From Candidatus Colimonas fimequi (GTDB lineage Bacteria > Bacillota > Clostridia > Peptostreptococcales > Anaerovoracaceae), in assembly GCA_018065295.1 (NCBI GenBank), contig JAGHTQ010000180.1:1-25972 (forward strand): a stretch of 25,972 bases of DNA. Reading direction: 5' to 3'. Numbering within the stretch: position 1 is the first letter of the stretch; the number at the start of each line of letters is the position of its first letter. This document shows, piece after piece, positions 1 through 6,803 of this stretch. The notes under the pieces were generated by a model. That model ran no database searches and had not been told where the DNA came from. It worked only from the letters and a program-made list of their open reading frames with translations. Position numbers and translations under genes: made by a program.

Positions 1-596
1 TAAACAACCAGTGAAGTGCCACCGATAATCAGGGTGTCTGCTTCTGAAATCGCATTAACAGCGCCGCGGATAACCGAATCATCCAGAGGCTCTTCATAAA
101 GAACAACGTCTGGCTTAATAGTTCCGCCGCAAACAAGGCACTTAGGAACACCGTTCTTGCAGTTATCTTCATCCATGATGAAATCCAGGTCATAGAACTT
201 GCCACAGTCCATGCAGTTATTTCTAAGAACTGATCCGTGAAGCTCATAAACCTTCTTGCTGCCAGCCTTCTGATGAAGACCATCGATATTCTGAGTTACT
301 ACACCGATAAGCTTACCTTCTTCTTCAAGCTTGGCCAGGGCAAGATGCGCCTTGTTAGGCTCCGCCTCTGTATAAATAAGATTCTTCTTATAGTAATCAT
401 AGAAAGTCTCTGTTTTATGATCAAAGAACGTACGTGAAAGCATTGTCTCTGGAGAATGACCATAGTCATTCATAGCCTTATAAAGACCGCTCTCTGAACG
501 GAAGTCAGGGATGTTACTCTCAGTTGAAACACCAGCTCCACCGAAGAATACAACCTTCTTACTCTTGTCTAAAATCGCCTTAACTCTTGCATCCAT
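1..596 (-). CDS. Sir2-family NAD-dependent protein deacylase (C-terminus cut by window edge)
   Basis: Sirtuin that removes acyl groups from protein lysines using NAD+, in the cytoplasm. Read from the ATG at 594-596, the first 198 residues show the NAD-binding motif GAGVSTESNIPDFRS near the N-terminus, TQNIDGLHQKAGS, the catalytic histidine in ELHGS, and a zinc-binding pair of Cys-x2-Cys motifs (CMDC and CLVC). The C-terminal part lies outside the window; sirtuins of this class are usually about 240 residues. A strong AGGAGG lies 7 bases before the ATG. The gene follows the DUF4130 gene on the same strand after 39 bases, so it is probably the third gene of the radical SAM operon and may share its SOS-like promoter. 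Substrate preference (acetyl or succinyl) cannot be judged. The family call is secure; operon membership is inferred. Confidence 0.93.
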   Translation of the reverse strand, partial: MDARVKAILDKSKKVVFFGGAGVSTESNIPDFRSESGLYKAMNDYGHSPETMLSRTFFDHKTETFYDYYKKNLIYTEAEPNKAHLALAKLEEEGKLIGVVTQNIDGLHQKAGSKKVYELHGSVLRNNCMDCGKFYDLDFIMDEDNCKNGVPKCLVCGGTIKPDVVLYEEPLDDSVIRGAVNAISEADTLIIGGTSLVV

Positions 597-612
597 GATA
601 TTACCTCCTATA

Positions 613-633
613 ATGGCAAAACGACCTTGCCAT
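613..633 (-). repeat. Intercistronic inverted repeat before the sir2 gene
   Basis: A perfect 7-base inverted repeat (ATGGCAA and TTGCCAT, 7-base loop) lies between the DUF4130 stop and the ribosome binding site of the sir2 gene. There is no T-run after it on the minus strand, so it is not a typical terminator. It could act as a small mRNA processing or stability hairpin, or be chance. Confidence 0.4.
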
Positions 634-635
634 AC

Positions 636-1397
636 TTAAATTGTACGTTCAAAGTCGTCTGTTTGCAACTGGAATTCAACCAGATGCTTCCTGTACTTGA
701 GGGGTACGTGACCCGCCTGACATCTAGGGTTGATTCGTTCTTTTATGGCTATGTGATCGAAGTATTTCTTCCAAAGTCTCCTGTACCCAACCTCATCCGT
801 TGAGTAGTCAGGCATGTCGCCTTCGCCAAAGTCCGTGATATACCACTGGCCCTTAAGTGCCACGATTGCCTTATTCCTTCCTACATCACGGATGATGAAG
901 GGTTCGTTCTTGAATCTATCGCAAAAATGGCTTGGAAGAAGTTCCAGCACATCGTGCTCCGGCTCGATTTCTCCGTAGAGTACGCCACCATCCATCTGAG
1001 AGAATCTGACGAACTGTCTCATTCGCTCCGCTTCATTACCAACTTGCCTAACGGCAGTCTCAATGGCAATAACAATGTCATTGCCGTGCATATATGTGAA
1101 TTTAGGACCAGTTCTAAATCCCATGACAGCGAATCTGAGAATCTTCATCTCCTTATCCGCCACATTCGAGAGAAATGTCTTGTACATGCAGCGCACTGCG
1201 AAGTGAGAAATCTTCTCTTCCATCGCATCGTATACTATAGAAGCCTTAGCCTCGTCAGTCTCAACTTCTAAGAAATCTCCAAGAAGGTTCATCTGATAAG
1301 ACTCCTTGGTATATATGCCTGTTGCCTTGGCTGTATAGTAGTGGTGGTGAATACATGTGAGAAGCCCTTCGAAAGTTCCATCATATAAATAATCCAC
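636..1397 (-). CDS. DUF4130 / TIGR03915-type putative DNA metabolism protein
   Basis: 253-residue protein of the family that accompanies a radical SAM 'DNA modification/repair' protein and, in other bacteria, is fused to a uracil-DNA glycosylase-like domain. Family traits seen are the N-terminal YDGTFEGLLTCIH, a central acidic/aromatic region (GQWYITDFGEGDMPDYS), and the C-terminal RINPRCQAGHVPLKYRKHLVEF. No catalytic motif is known to me, and the reaction is undefined. The start is GTG (1395-1397): it overlaps the TAG of the radical SAM gene by one base, and a GGGGGTG ribosome site sits inside that gene's last codons. The two are therefore translationally coupled and probably made in equal amounts. 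No UDG domain is fused here or encoded nearby in the window. Confidence 0.85.
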   Translation of the reverse strand: MDYLYDGTFEGLLTCIHHHYYTAKATGIYTKESYQMNLLGDFLEVETDEAKASIVYDAMEEKISHFAVRCMYKTFLSNVADKEMKILRFAVMGFRTGPKFTYMHGNDIVIAIETAVRQVGNEAERMRQFVRFSQMDGGVLYGEIEPEHDVLELLPSHFCDRFKNEPFIIRDVGRNKAIVALKGQWYITDFGEGDMPDYSTDEVGYRRLWKKYFDHIAIKERINPRCQAGHVPLKYRKHLVEFQLQTDDFERTI

Positions 1398-2839
1398 TAT
1401 ATCACCCCCGCAATCGATAACTTCTCAAGAGCTGCACCCTGCTCAAGTCTCTTCCAGTTATTATCGAAGAGCTGAACCTGGCTTGCTGCAGTCAGAAGGT
1501 TCTGATGAGTGTCAAACATGGACATCTGAAGACCATTCTCCATACCCAGCATGGCGTTTCTGATAGTCTCAGGCAGGAACTTCCTGTCGCCATAATACTT
1601 GCCACAACATGTGAGGAAGTACTTAGCTCTCTTCATTACTACGCCCATCTTCTTAAGATCATCATATCCTACTGGCGCCAGCTTGCGCGCTCTGAGGATA
1701 CGCTTAGCTGATGTATCACCAACTCCAGGAATTCTCATAAGTTCCATGTATGATGCACGGTTTATCTCAATCGGGAATCTGTCCAGATTCTTGATAGCCC
1801 AAGCCACCTTAGGATCCATGTCCGGATCCAGATTCTCATCCTTATTCTTAAACAGTTCACTGGTTGTGAATCCATAGAATCTAAGAAGCCAGTCTGCCTG
1901 ATACATTCTGTGCTCCCTCTGAAGTGGAGGCGCACTCTTAAGATCAGGAAGAATCGGTGACTTAACAACAGGAACATAGGCAGAGTAATATACTCTCTTC
2001 ATCTTGAATGTACGATACAGATTCTCACTTGTTGTGAGAATGCTGGCATCACTCTCACCACCAGCTCCGATAATCATCTGTGTTGTCTGTCCTGCTGGAG
2101 CGAAGTCCTTGCCGTCACGCTTCCTTCTAATCGGTACAGTCAGATCGCGGCTACCCTTAATAGCCTGAAGGCCTACCAGATTACCTGCCACGTTGACATT
2201 CTGTCCCTTGAACATAGTGCCAGGACCAACCAGAGCCCCACGCTCAATAAGAGTGTTCGTTATCTGCTTCATCGGTGTGAATATCTGCTTAGGCTTCTTC
2301 TGAGGCGCGAACTTATTAAGGCTCTCAGAATTAGGCATCTCAATGTTGACGCTAAGTCTATCAGCAACCAGACCTATCTCATGAAGGATCTCCTGGGATA
2401 CGCCAGGAATAATCTTAGCATGAATATATCCTGCGAACTGATAGTCATATCGCAAGATTCTAATTGCCTTAAGTATTCTCTCCGCAGTGTAGTCCGGAGA
2501 GACCTCAACGGCTGAACTAATAAACAGTCCTTCTATATAATTACGTCTGTAGAATTCATATGTCAGTTTAGCCAATTCTTCTGGCTCGAAGGATGCTCTA
2601 GGGAAATCGTTATCTCTACGATTAACACAGTACTCGCAGTTATACGCACAGTTGTTAGTGAACAGCACCTTAAGAAGGGAAATACATCTGCCATCGGCAG
2701 CCCAGGTATGGCAAATACCTGCAGCTGTAGTGCTGCCAATAGTACCGTTATTCTGTCTCTTGACTCCGCTGCTGGAGCAAGAAACATCGTACTTGGCGCT
2801 CTCAGCCAGTATTTCAAGTTTCTTCATTATCTGTTCCAT
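1397..2839 (-). CDS. Radical SAM protein with C-terminal helix-hairpin-helix, putative DNA modification/repair (TIGR03916-like)
   Basis: 480-residue radical SAM enzyme. The 4Fe-4S/SAM motif is C64-x3-C68-x2-C71 (CAYNCEYC). The N-terminal segment YDVSCSSSG and the GTIGSTTAAGICHTW stretch are typical of this family. A helix-hairpin-helix motif (IPGVGDTSAKRI, about residues 370-381) suggests non-specific DNA binding, and a Cys pair follows at 411-412. The TAGGAG five bases before the ATG supports the chosen start. It is the first gene of a probable operon with DUF4130 (1-base overlap) and sir2. The promoter at 2900-2928 is overlaid by LexA-like boxes, which fits a DNA-repair role. Known: the family is named only 'putative DNA modification/repair'. 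Inferred: it acts on damaged or modified DNA by radical chemistry and is damage-inducible. The actual reaction is unknown. Confidence 0.9.
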   Translation of the reverse strand: MEQIMKKLEILAESAKYDVSCSSSGVKRQNNGTIGSTTAAGICHTWAADGRCISLLKVLFTNNCAYNCEYCVNRRDNDFPRASFEPEELAKLTYEFYRRNYIEGLFISSAVEVSPDYTAERILKAIRILRYDYQFAGYIHAKIIPGVSQEILHEIGLVADRLSVNIEMPNSESLNKFAPQKKPKQIFTPMKQITNTLIERGALVGPGTMFKGQNVNVAGNLVGLQAIKGSRDLTVPIRRKRDGKDFAPAGQTTQMIIGAGGESDASILTTSENLYRTFKMKRVYYSAYVPVVKSPILPDLKSAPPLQREHRMYQADWLLRFYGFTTSELFKNKDENLDPDMDPKVAWAIKNLDRFPIEINRASYMELMRIPGVGDTSAKRILRARKLAPVGYDDLKKMGVVMKRAKYFLTCCGKYYGDRKFLPETIRNAMLGMENGLQMSMFDTHQNLLTAASQVQLFDNNWKRLEQGAALEKLSIAGVI

Positions 2840-2899
2840 AACGACTCCTAATACACGTCTCCCAATTATTTACCAAGAATCCCCCCTCGGTATAATAAT

Positions 2900-2928
2900 A
2901 TTGTACCACCATCCGAACGTTTGTTCAA
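2900..2928 (-). promoter_or_regulatory. Promoter of the radical SAM operon
   Basis: On the minus strand: -35 TTGAAC (2923-2928), a 17-base spacer, and -10 TACAAT (2900-2905) preceded by TGG, an extended -10. The start of transcription would fall about 55 bases before the radical SAM ATG. The -35 and half the spacer lie within LexA-like box 1. Confidence 0.75.
2914..2927 (-). promoter_or_regulatory. LexA/SOS-like box 1
   Basis: On the minus strand the site reads TGAAC-AAAC-GTTCG. This fits the Bacillota LexA consensus CGAACRNRYGTTYC closely; the mismatches I see are the first base and the last. It overlaps the -35 element of the radical SAM promoter, where a bound repressor would block RNA polymerase. 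Confidence 0.75.
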
Positions 2929-2935
2929 TAACTTT

Positions 2936-2949
2936 CGAACAGTCGTTCT
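2936..2949 (-). promoter_or_regulatory. LexA/SOS-like box 2
   Basis: Second CGAAC-N4-GTTC dyad (minus strand AGAAC-GACT-GTTCG). Its centre is 22 bases, about two helical turns, upstream of box 1, so two repressor dimers would sit on the same face of the DNA. It is a slightly weaker match than box 1 in the central four bases. Confidence 0.65.
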
Positions 2950-2955
2950 TTGCGT

Positions 2956-2986
2956 AATAAAAAGGCCAGGTAAAATACCTAGCCTT
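2956..2986 (-). terminator. Terminator of the idh-gntR operon
   Basis: On the minus strand an 11-bp stem (AAGGCTAGGTA / TACCTGGCCTT, one U-G pair) with a 3-base loop is followed by TTTTT. It lies just after the GntR stop codon. Confidence 0.8.
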
Positions 2987-2994
2987 AAATATTC

Positions 2995-3660
2995 TTATAC
3001 TGTGCCGCAGCGGCGCTCCTTGGTACGGTTCATGTGAATCTCCATGGCCTGGGCGCCAGCCTTCACGTCTTTATCGACGAAAGCTTTGAAGATAGCGCGG
3101 TGCTCTTTGAGCACGTTCTGGAGATAGTCGTCATCGTACATTGAGTCAGCGCCCTTGTACTTAACCAGATTCTGGTATGATGAGAGCAGTGTCTGCAGGG
3201 TTCTATTGTGCGATGCCTCATAAATCACCTGATGGAAACCAGTGTTAATTGTGAGCATCTTCTCGATGTCGTTTCTGAGAGTGTAGAATTCCATGAATTC
3301 GAAAGTCTCTTCCAGCTTATCCATCTCCTCGTCTGTAATTCTCTCGATAGCCCACTTAACAGCCTGGATCTCGTAGATCTTACGAAGTTCGAACATATCT
3401 TCATAATCGCGGTCGCTCATGCCGATAACGAATGCTCCGCGGTTTAAGATGTTCTCAACGATACCGTCAGTTTCCAGCTGACGAAGGGCTTCTCTTACTG
3501 GAGTTCTGCTCACCTGATAACGGTGGCAGAGGTCCTGTTCTGTGAGCTTCTGGCCTGGCTTGAATCCGCCAGTAAGAATGTCGCGTCTCAGCTTGTTAAG
3601 CAAAGTTTCACTGATCGGCGCATTATTATTGCTCACATCTCCCGGGAATTTATACATCAT
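2995..3660 (-). CDS. GntR-family transcription regulator, FadR/FCD subfamily
   Basis: 221-residue DNA-binding regulator. The N-terminal winged helix-turn-helix (about residues 15-80) holds the GntR signature VSRTPVREALRQLETDGIVE. The C-terminal half (about 90-215) is an alpha-helical FCD ligand-binding domain with the usual metal/ligand-type residues (ELRKIYE, NTGFHQVIYEAS, EHRAIFKAF). FCD regulators typically sense carboxylic acids. The start is the first of two adjacent ATGs; AGGAGG lies 7 bases upstream and overlaps the stop region of the isocitrate dehydrogenase-like gene, 12 bases away. The two genes are almost certainly co-transcribed, so this is likely a local autoregulator acting at the inverted repeat at 4865-4882. 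The effector could be citrate, isocitrate or 2-oxoglutarate; this is a guess from context. Confidence 0.93.
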   Translation of the reverse strand: MMYKFPGDVSNNNAPISETLLNKLRRDILTGGFKPGQKLTEQDLCHRYQVSRTPVREALRQLETDGIVENILNRGAFVIGMSDRDYEDMFELRKIYEIQAVKWAIERITDEEMDKLEETFEFMEFYTLRNDIEKMLTINTGFHQVIYEASHNRTLQTLLSSYQNLVKYKGADSMYDDDYLQNVLKEHRAIFKAFVDKDVKAGAQAMEIHMNRTKERRCGTV

Positions 3661-3672
3661 CGGGCCACCTCC

Positions 3673-4800
3673 TTACAGGTTAGCCAGAACGTATTCTGTG
3701 AAGTCTGCTGCAGTGTTGCCAGTGCCATCGCCAGGCATATCCAGTGCATCCTGTGCTGCATCGAGAACTTCTTCCAGCTTCTGAGCCTTGTCAACGAAAC
3801 CGATGTGTCTGAGGAGCATTACTGCAGCTCTCTGAAGGCTTGCTGGGTTAGCATATTCTGCGATACCAAGTTCAACCATTCTTGGAGCTGAGCCGTGAAT
3901 AGCTTCGAACATAGCGTATCTGCCACCGATGTTAGCGCTGCCTGCAGTACCTACGCCACCCTGAAGCTGTGCAGCTTCATCAGTGATGATGTCGCCATAA
4001 AGGTTAGGCAGGATGAATACGTTGAAGTTGCTGTTAATCTGATCGTTAACCAGGTTAGCTGCAGTGATGTCAACGTACCAGTCGTCAACCTTGATGTCTG
4101 GGTAATCCTTGGCAACTTCGTAGCAGAGGCTGAGGAACTTACCATCAGTCTTCTTCATGATGTTAGCCTTAGTAACGATTGAAACGTTCTTGTTACCGTT
4201 GTTCTTAGCATATTCGAAAGCTGCGCGAGCAAGTCTTGTAGTTCCGATGTTTGTTGTTACCTTGAAGTCTACTGCGATATCTTCTGTAACGTCGATGCCG
4301 CGTGAACCCAGAGCGTATTCGCCTTCTGTGTTTTCTCTGTAGAAGATCCAGTCGATGTTCTTCTCAGGAATAACTACAGGTCTTACGTTTGCGAAAAGGT
4401 CAAGTTCTCTTCTCAGTGTTACGTTAGCACTCTCCAGGTTAGGAAGGTTGTCGCCCTTGCCAGGAGTCATTGTAGGACCCTTAAGGAGCAGGTCGCATTC
4501 CTTGATTGCTGCCAGTACGTCAGCAGGTACTGTTTCCAGCTTAGCAACTCTGTTCTCAATAGTCAGACCTTCAATCTTTCTCAGTTCGATCTTGCCTGAT
4601 GCGATATCGTCAGCAAGAAGCTTCTCCAGAACTGTTCTTGTTGAGTCCATGATGATAGGGCCGATGCCGTCGCCATCGATAGTACCGATAACGATCTTAG
4701 GCATATCTGCGAAATTAGGAACTGGCTTAGAATTCTTAAGTTCTTCTACCCTTGCCAGTTGTTCTCTGATAATCTGTTCGAATTTCTCTGTGTAAGTCAT
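3673..4800 (-). CDS. Isocitrate/isopropylmalate dehydrogenase family protein, probably isocitrate dehydrogenase
   Basis: 375-residue beta-decarboxylating dehydrogenase, expected to convert isocitrate to 2-oxoglutarate and CO2 and so supply glutamate. The substrate motif ESANVTLRREL has S124, N126 and R130 at the places used by isocitrate dehydrogenases (E. coli S113, N115, R119), with R140 in LFANVRP, Y162 in RENTEGEYA, catalytic K211 (TKANIMK), and metal ligands D270/D274 (GDIITDEAAQ). The cofactor segment after HGSAP reads RMVE, matching neither the usual NADP (KY) nor NAD (DI) pair, so coenzyme use is unclear. The start at 4800 is chosen because GGAGG lies 5 bases before it; an in-frame ATG at 4818 would contain that ribosome site. 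There is an N-terminal extension of about 30 residues before the first beta strand. First gene of the operon with gntR. Homoisocitrate or another 3-carboxy-2-hydroxyacid remains possible as substrate. Confidence 0.85.
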   Translation of the reverse strand: MTYTEKFEQIIREQLARVEELKNSKPVPNFADMPKIVIGTIDGDGIGPIIMDSTRTVLEKLLADDIASGKIELRKIEGLTIENRVAKLETVPADVLAAIKECDLLLKGPTMTPGKGDNLPNLESANVTLRRELDLFANVRPVVIPEKNIDWIFYRENTEGEYALGSRGIDVTEDIAVDFKVTTNIGTTRLARAAFEYAKNNGNKNVSIVTKANIMKKTDGKFLSLCYEVAKDYPDIKVDDWYVDITAANLVNDQINSNFNVFILPNLYGDIITDEAAQLQGGVGTAGSANIGGRYAMFEAIHGSAPRMVELGIAEYANPASLQRAAVMLLRHIGFVDKAQKLEEVLDAAQDALDMPGDGTGNTAADFTEYVLANL

Positions 4801-4864
4801 ATCTTCCTCCAAAATCAAATCTTAACCAACGATTGCAAACGTGTATATTTGTACATTTGCATAT

Positions 4865-4882
4865 TTGTATCTTCGTATACAA
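4865..4882. promoter_or_regulatory. Candidate GntR/FCD operator
   Basis: Perfect inverted repeat TTGTAT-N6-ATACAA, of the TNGTN3ACNA-like shape bound by FadR-type GntR proteins. It begins at the last base of the idh -10 box and covers the predicted transcription start. Related half sites (TTGTAC, TTGTAT) occur in the next 30 bases towards the gene. Autorepression by the neighbouring GntR protein is inferred. Confidence 0.6.
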
Positions 4883-4910
4883 TTATACAAGTTGACAATT
4901 GGCCGGTCAA
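4882..4910 (-). promoter_or_regulatory. Promoter of the idh-gntR operon
   Basis: On the minus strand: -35 TTGACC (4905-4910), 17-base spacer, -10 TATAAT (4882-4887). A strong match to a housekeeping sigma-A promoter. Confidence 0.8.
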
Positions 4911-4929
4911 TGAGCGCGAGCCAAAAAAC

Positions 4930-4959
4930 TTGTAGCGTTTTCTTGATAGGTGGTATAAT
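4930..4959 (+). promoter_or_regulatory. Promoter of the threonine/serine exporter genes
   Basis: -10 TATAAT (4954-4959) preceded by TGG (extended -10), with a partial -35 TTGTAG (4930-4935) 18 bases upstream. The predicted start leaves a short leader of about 20 bases before the exporter ATG. Confidence 0.65.
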
Positions 4960-4987
4960 TTAAGTGATTTATATAGAGGTGTATACA

Positions 4988-5770
4988 ATGGATAGCAACT
5001 ATAACAAAAAAGTTCTTATGCTTGCTGTTTACGCCGGAGAAATAATGATGAAGAACGGTGCCGAGATCTACAGAGTTGAGGATACTATCGTGCGCATGTG
5101 TTCCGCTTGCGGGATTAAATCCACAGAAGTTTTCTCAACACCGACAGGCATATTCATCTCCATCGATCCAGGCGATGATTCTCAGGAAGCACAGACATAT
5201 ATTAAGAGAATGCGTGGACTTACCACCGACATGGGTAAGATATCACTTGTGAACAACTTCTCAAGAAGATTCACAAGCGATGATACTTCCGTTGAAGAGG
5301 CCATGGCTATTTTGCGCAAGATTGATGGTAAGCGCACATATCACACTCAGATTCGCATCATGGCGGCAGCCCTTGTAGCTATGTGTTTCTGCGTGATCTT
5401 CGGTGGCGGATTCCCGGATGCATTAATCGCGTGCGTTGCTGGCGGAGCCAGCTACACAATCAGCGCATACCTGAGCAAATACGAAATCAACTATTTCATT
5501 CACGGTTTCCTTTGCTGTGCGGCCGCTTCAATTATCGCCCTGCTCCTTTGCGGGGTAGTTCCTAATACGTCGTATCAGCCGATTATCATCGGAACTCTGA
5601 TGATATACGTTCCTGGCGTTGCGATTACAAACTCAATTCGTGACTTCCTTTCTGGAGACATGCTCTCTGGCCTTGCACGTATGGCCGATGCGGTTATCAC
5701 TGCAGCTTCACTTGCTGCAGGCGCTGGTATCGTAATCCAGATTTGGACAATGACAGGAGGTGGCATCTAA
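4988..5770 (+). CDS. Threonine/serine exporter family protein, ThrE N-terminal type (DUF1212)
   Basis: 260-residue membrane protein, first half of a split threonine/serine exporter. Residues 1-115 form the soluble ThrE domain with its typical NGAEIYRVEDTIVRMC and STPTGIFISID motifs. About five membrane segments follow, from residue 120 to the end. The start at 4988 is preferred because AGAGGTG lies 6 bases upstream; an in-frame ATG at 4964 has no ribosome site and lies almost at the -10 box. The stop overlaps the next start (TAATG), so it is coupled to the second subunit. Together they would export threonine, serine or related small molecules across the cytoplasmic membrane; the true substrate in anaerobes is not established. 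Confidence 0.9.
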   Translation: MDSNYNKKVLMLAVYAGEIMMKNGAEIYRVEDTIVRMCSACGIKSTEVFSTPTGIFISIDPGDDSQEAQTYIKRMRGLTTDMGKISLVNNFSRRFTSDDTSVEEAMAILRKIDGKRTYHTQIRIMAAALVAMCFCVIFGGGFPDALIACVAGGASYTISAYLSKYEINYFIHGFLCCAAASIIALLLCGVVPNTSYQPIIIGTLMIYVPGVAITNSIRDFLSGDMLSGLARMADAVITAASLAAGAGIVIQIWTMTGGGI

Positions 5771-6258
5771 TGAGTGAAATCATTATTCAGACGCTTCTGG
5801 CTGCTGGCGGAACAATGGGATTTTGCGTGCTGTTCCACGTGCCAATCAGACACATTCCAGTGTGCGGCATTATCGGCGGATGCGCTTGGGGTTTATACCA
5901 GCTGATCATTCTCAACAATGCATCAAGCCCAGTTATGGCTACTTTTATGGCAGCGGCTCTCGTTGGTCTTCTCAGCGATCTGGCATCGCGTATTATTAAA
6001 GAAGCTGCCACAATATTCATCATTCCTGGCATATTGCCGCTGGTTCCTGGCGCATATATCTTTTATGCGATGCAGGCACTTGTTCGCAACGACATGATGG
6101 ATACAAGCACATATCTTACAGACACAATTAAACTTGCTGCGGCAATCGCCCTCGGCTTACTCGCTGTAGGCGCCGTAACCAAATCTCTCAGAGAAATAAC
6201 TAAGAAGACTGCAGATGCGGTTCTGGAATCTGTGGAGACCTTTAAGGATAATAAATAA
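5770..6258 (+). CDS. Threonine/serine exporter family protein, ThrE_2 type (DUF3815)
   Basis: 162-residue all-membrane protein, the small partner of the split ThrE exporter. About five hydrophobic segments run through the protein, with the family's IIGGCAWGLYQL and IPGILPLVPGAYIFYAMQALV motifs in the middle. The ATG at 5770 overlaps the stop of the preceding gene by one base, and AGGAGGTG is placed just upstream. It is followed by a strong terminator, so the two genes form a complete transcription unit. Corynebacterium ThrE is a single fused protein; the split form is common in Bacillota. Confidence 0.88.
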   Translation: MSEIIIQTLLAAGGTMGFCVLFHVPIRHIPVCGIIGGCAWGLYQLIILNNASSPVMATFMAAALVGLLSDLASRIIKEAATIFIIPGILPLVPGAYIFYAMQALVRNDMMDTSTYLTDTIKLAAAIALGLLAVGAVTKSLREITKKTADAVLESVETFKDNK

Positions 6259-6262
6259 AAGA

Positions 6263-6291
6263 AAACCCGATATGAAGTTCATATCGGGTTT
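6263..6291. terminator. Bidirectional terminator between thrE genes and HNH gene
   Basis: A 13-bp perfect stem (AAACCCGATATGA and its complement) with a 3-base loop and A- and T-rich flanks on both sides. It serves the plus-strand exporter genes and can also end the minus-strand HNH/ABC-F transcript. Confidence 0.85.
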
Positions 6292-6341
6292 ATTTCATAA
6301 TTGGACTGGTGCCCGGACTAAAGTCCCTGCACACAGAATGC

Positions 6342-6770
6342 TTAAATAAATGCTAATGCAAAGAGTGCAACTGCTACCAGCGCAGCTACTGTCACCACCC
6401 TGCGGGTGTTCCAGTACCAGCCGTGGCGTCCTAATCTAGCTCGTAGCACCCATAATCCTGCCTTAGAGCCCTTCTTCTGGTTACATGAATGGCAGGCTGC
6501 CACAAGGTTCCTAGGGTCGTTAACACCCTTAATACAGCCCATTCTCTTAAGGAGTCCTCTGTAGTACATTCTGCTCATTCCGAACTTACTATCTACTGCA
6601 GTTACAGGGACCAGATGATCCACAGTTATATTGTCATCCTTCTTATATGTTCCGCAGTATACACAGCGGTATTTACGGCGCACATCTCCTGTAGAATTGG
6701 CCCTAAAAAAGCTGCTTCTATAATGACCGTTACGACGGTATTTGTACTTCTTGCTTCTCCTCTTACTCAT
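6342..6770 (-). CDS. Small HNH endonuclease-like protein with C-terminal membrane tail
   Basis: 142 residues. The N-terminus is very basic (KRRSKKYKYRR). The HNH core has a zinc-type CVYC (C36, C39), the catalytic-type DH pair D51-H52 in ITVDHLVPV, N88 in DPRNLV, and CHSCNQKK (C93, C96, N97), so all hallmarks of an active HNH nuclease are present. The last 18-19 residues (from about 124) are a single hydrophobic helix, which would make it tail-anchored with the nuclease in the cytoplasm. It lies 33 bases after the ABC-F gene on the same strand. No clear ribosome site precedes the ATG; a TATAGT six bases upstream could mean a leaderless transcript, or expression may rely on readthrough. Substrate and role are unknown; DNA nicking at the membrane is inferred from motifs only. 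Confidence 0.78.
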   Translation of the reverse strand: MSKRRSKKYKYRRNGHYRSSFFRANSTGDVRRKYRCVYCGTYKKDDNITVDHLVPVTAVDSKFGMSRMYYRGLLKRMGCIKGVNDPRNLVAACHSCNQKKGSKAGLWVLRARLGRHGWYWNTRRVVTVAALVAVALFALAFI

Positions 6771-6803
6771 ACACTAACTATAAATCATCTATAGTACAGT
6801 TTA

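Noticed and set aside
4355..4795. Open frame of 146 codons on the plus strand opposite the isocitrate dehydrogenase-like gene
   Set aside because: It lies wholly antisense to a clear gene, has low-complexity Ser/Leu-rich translation, no ribosome site and no recognisable domain; a shadow frame.
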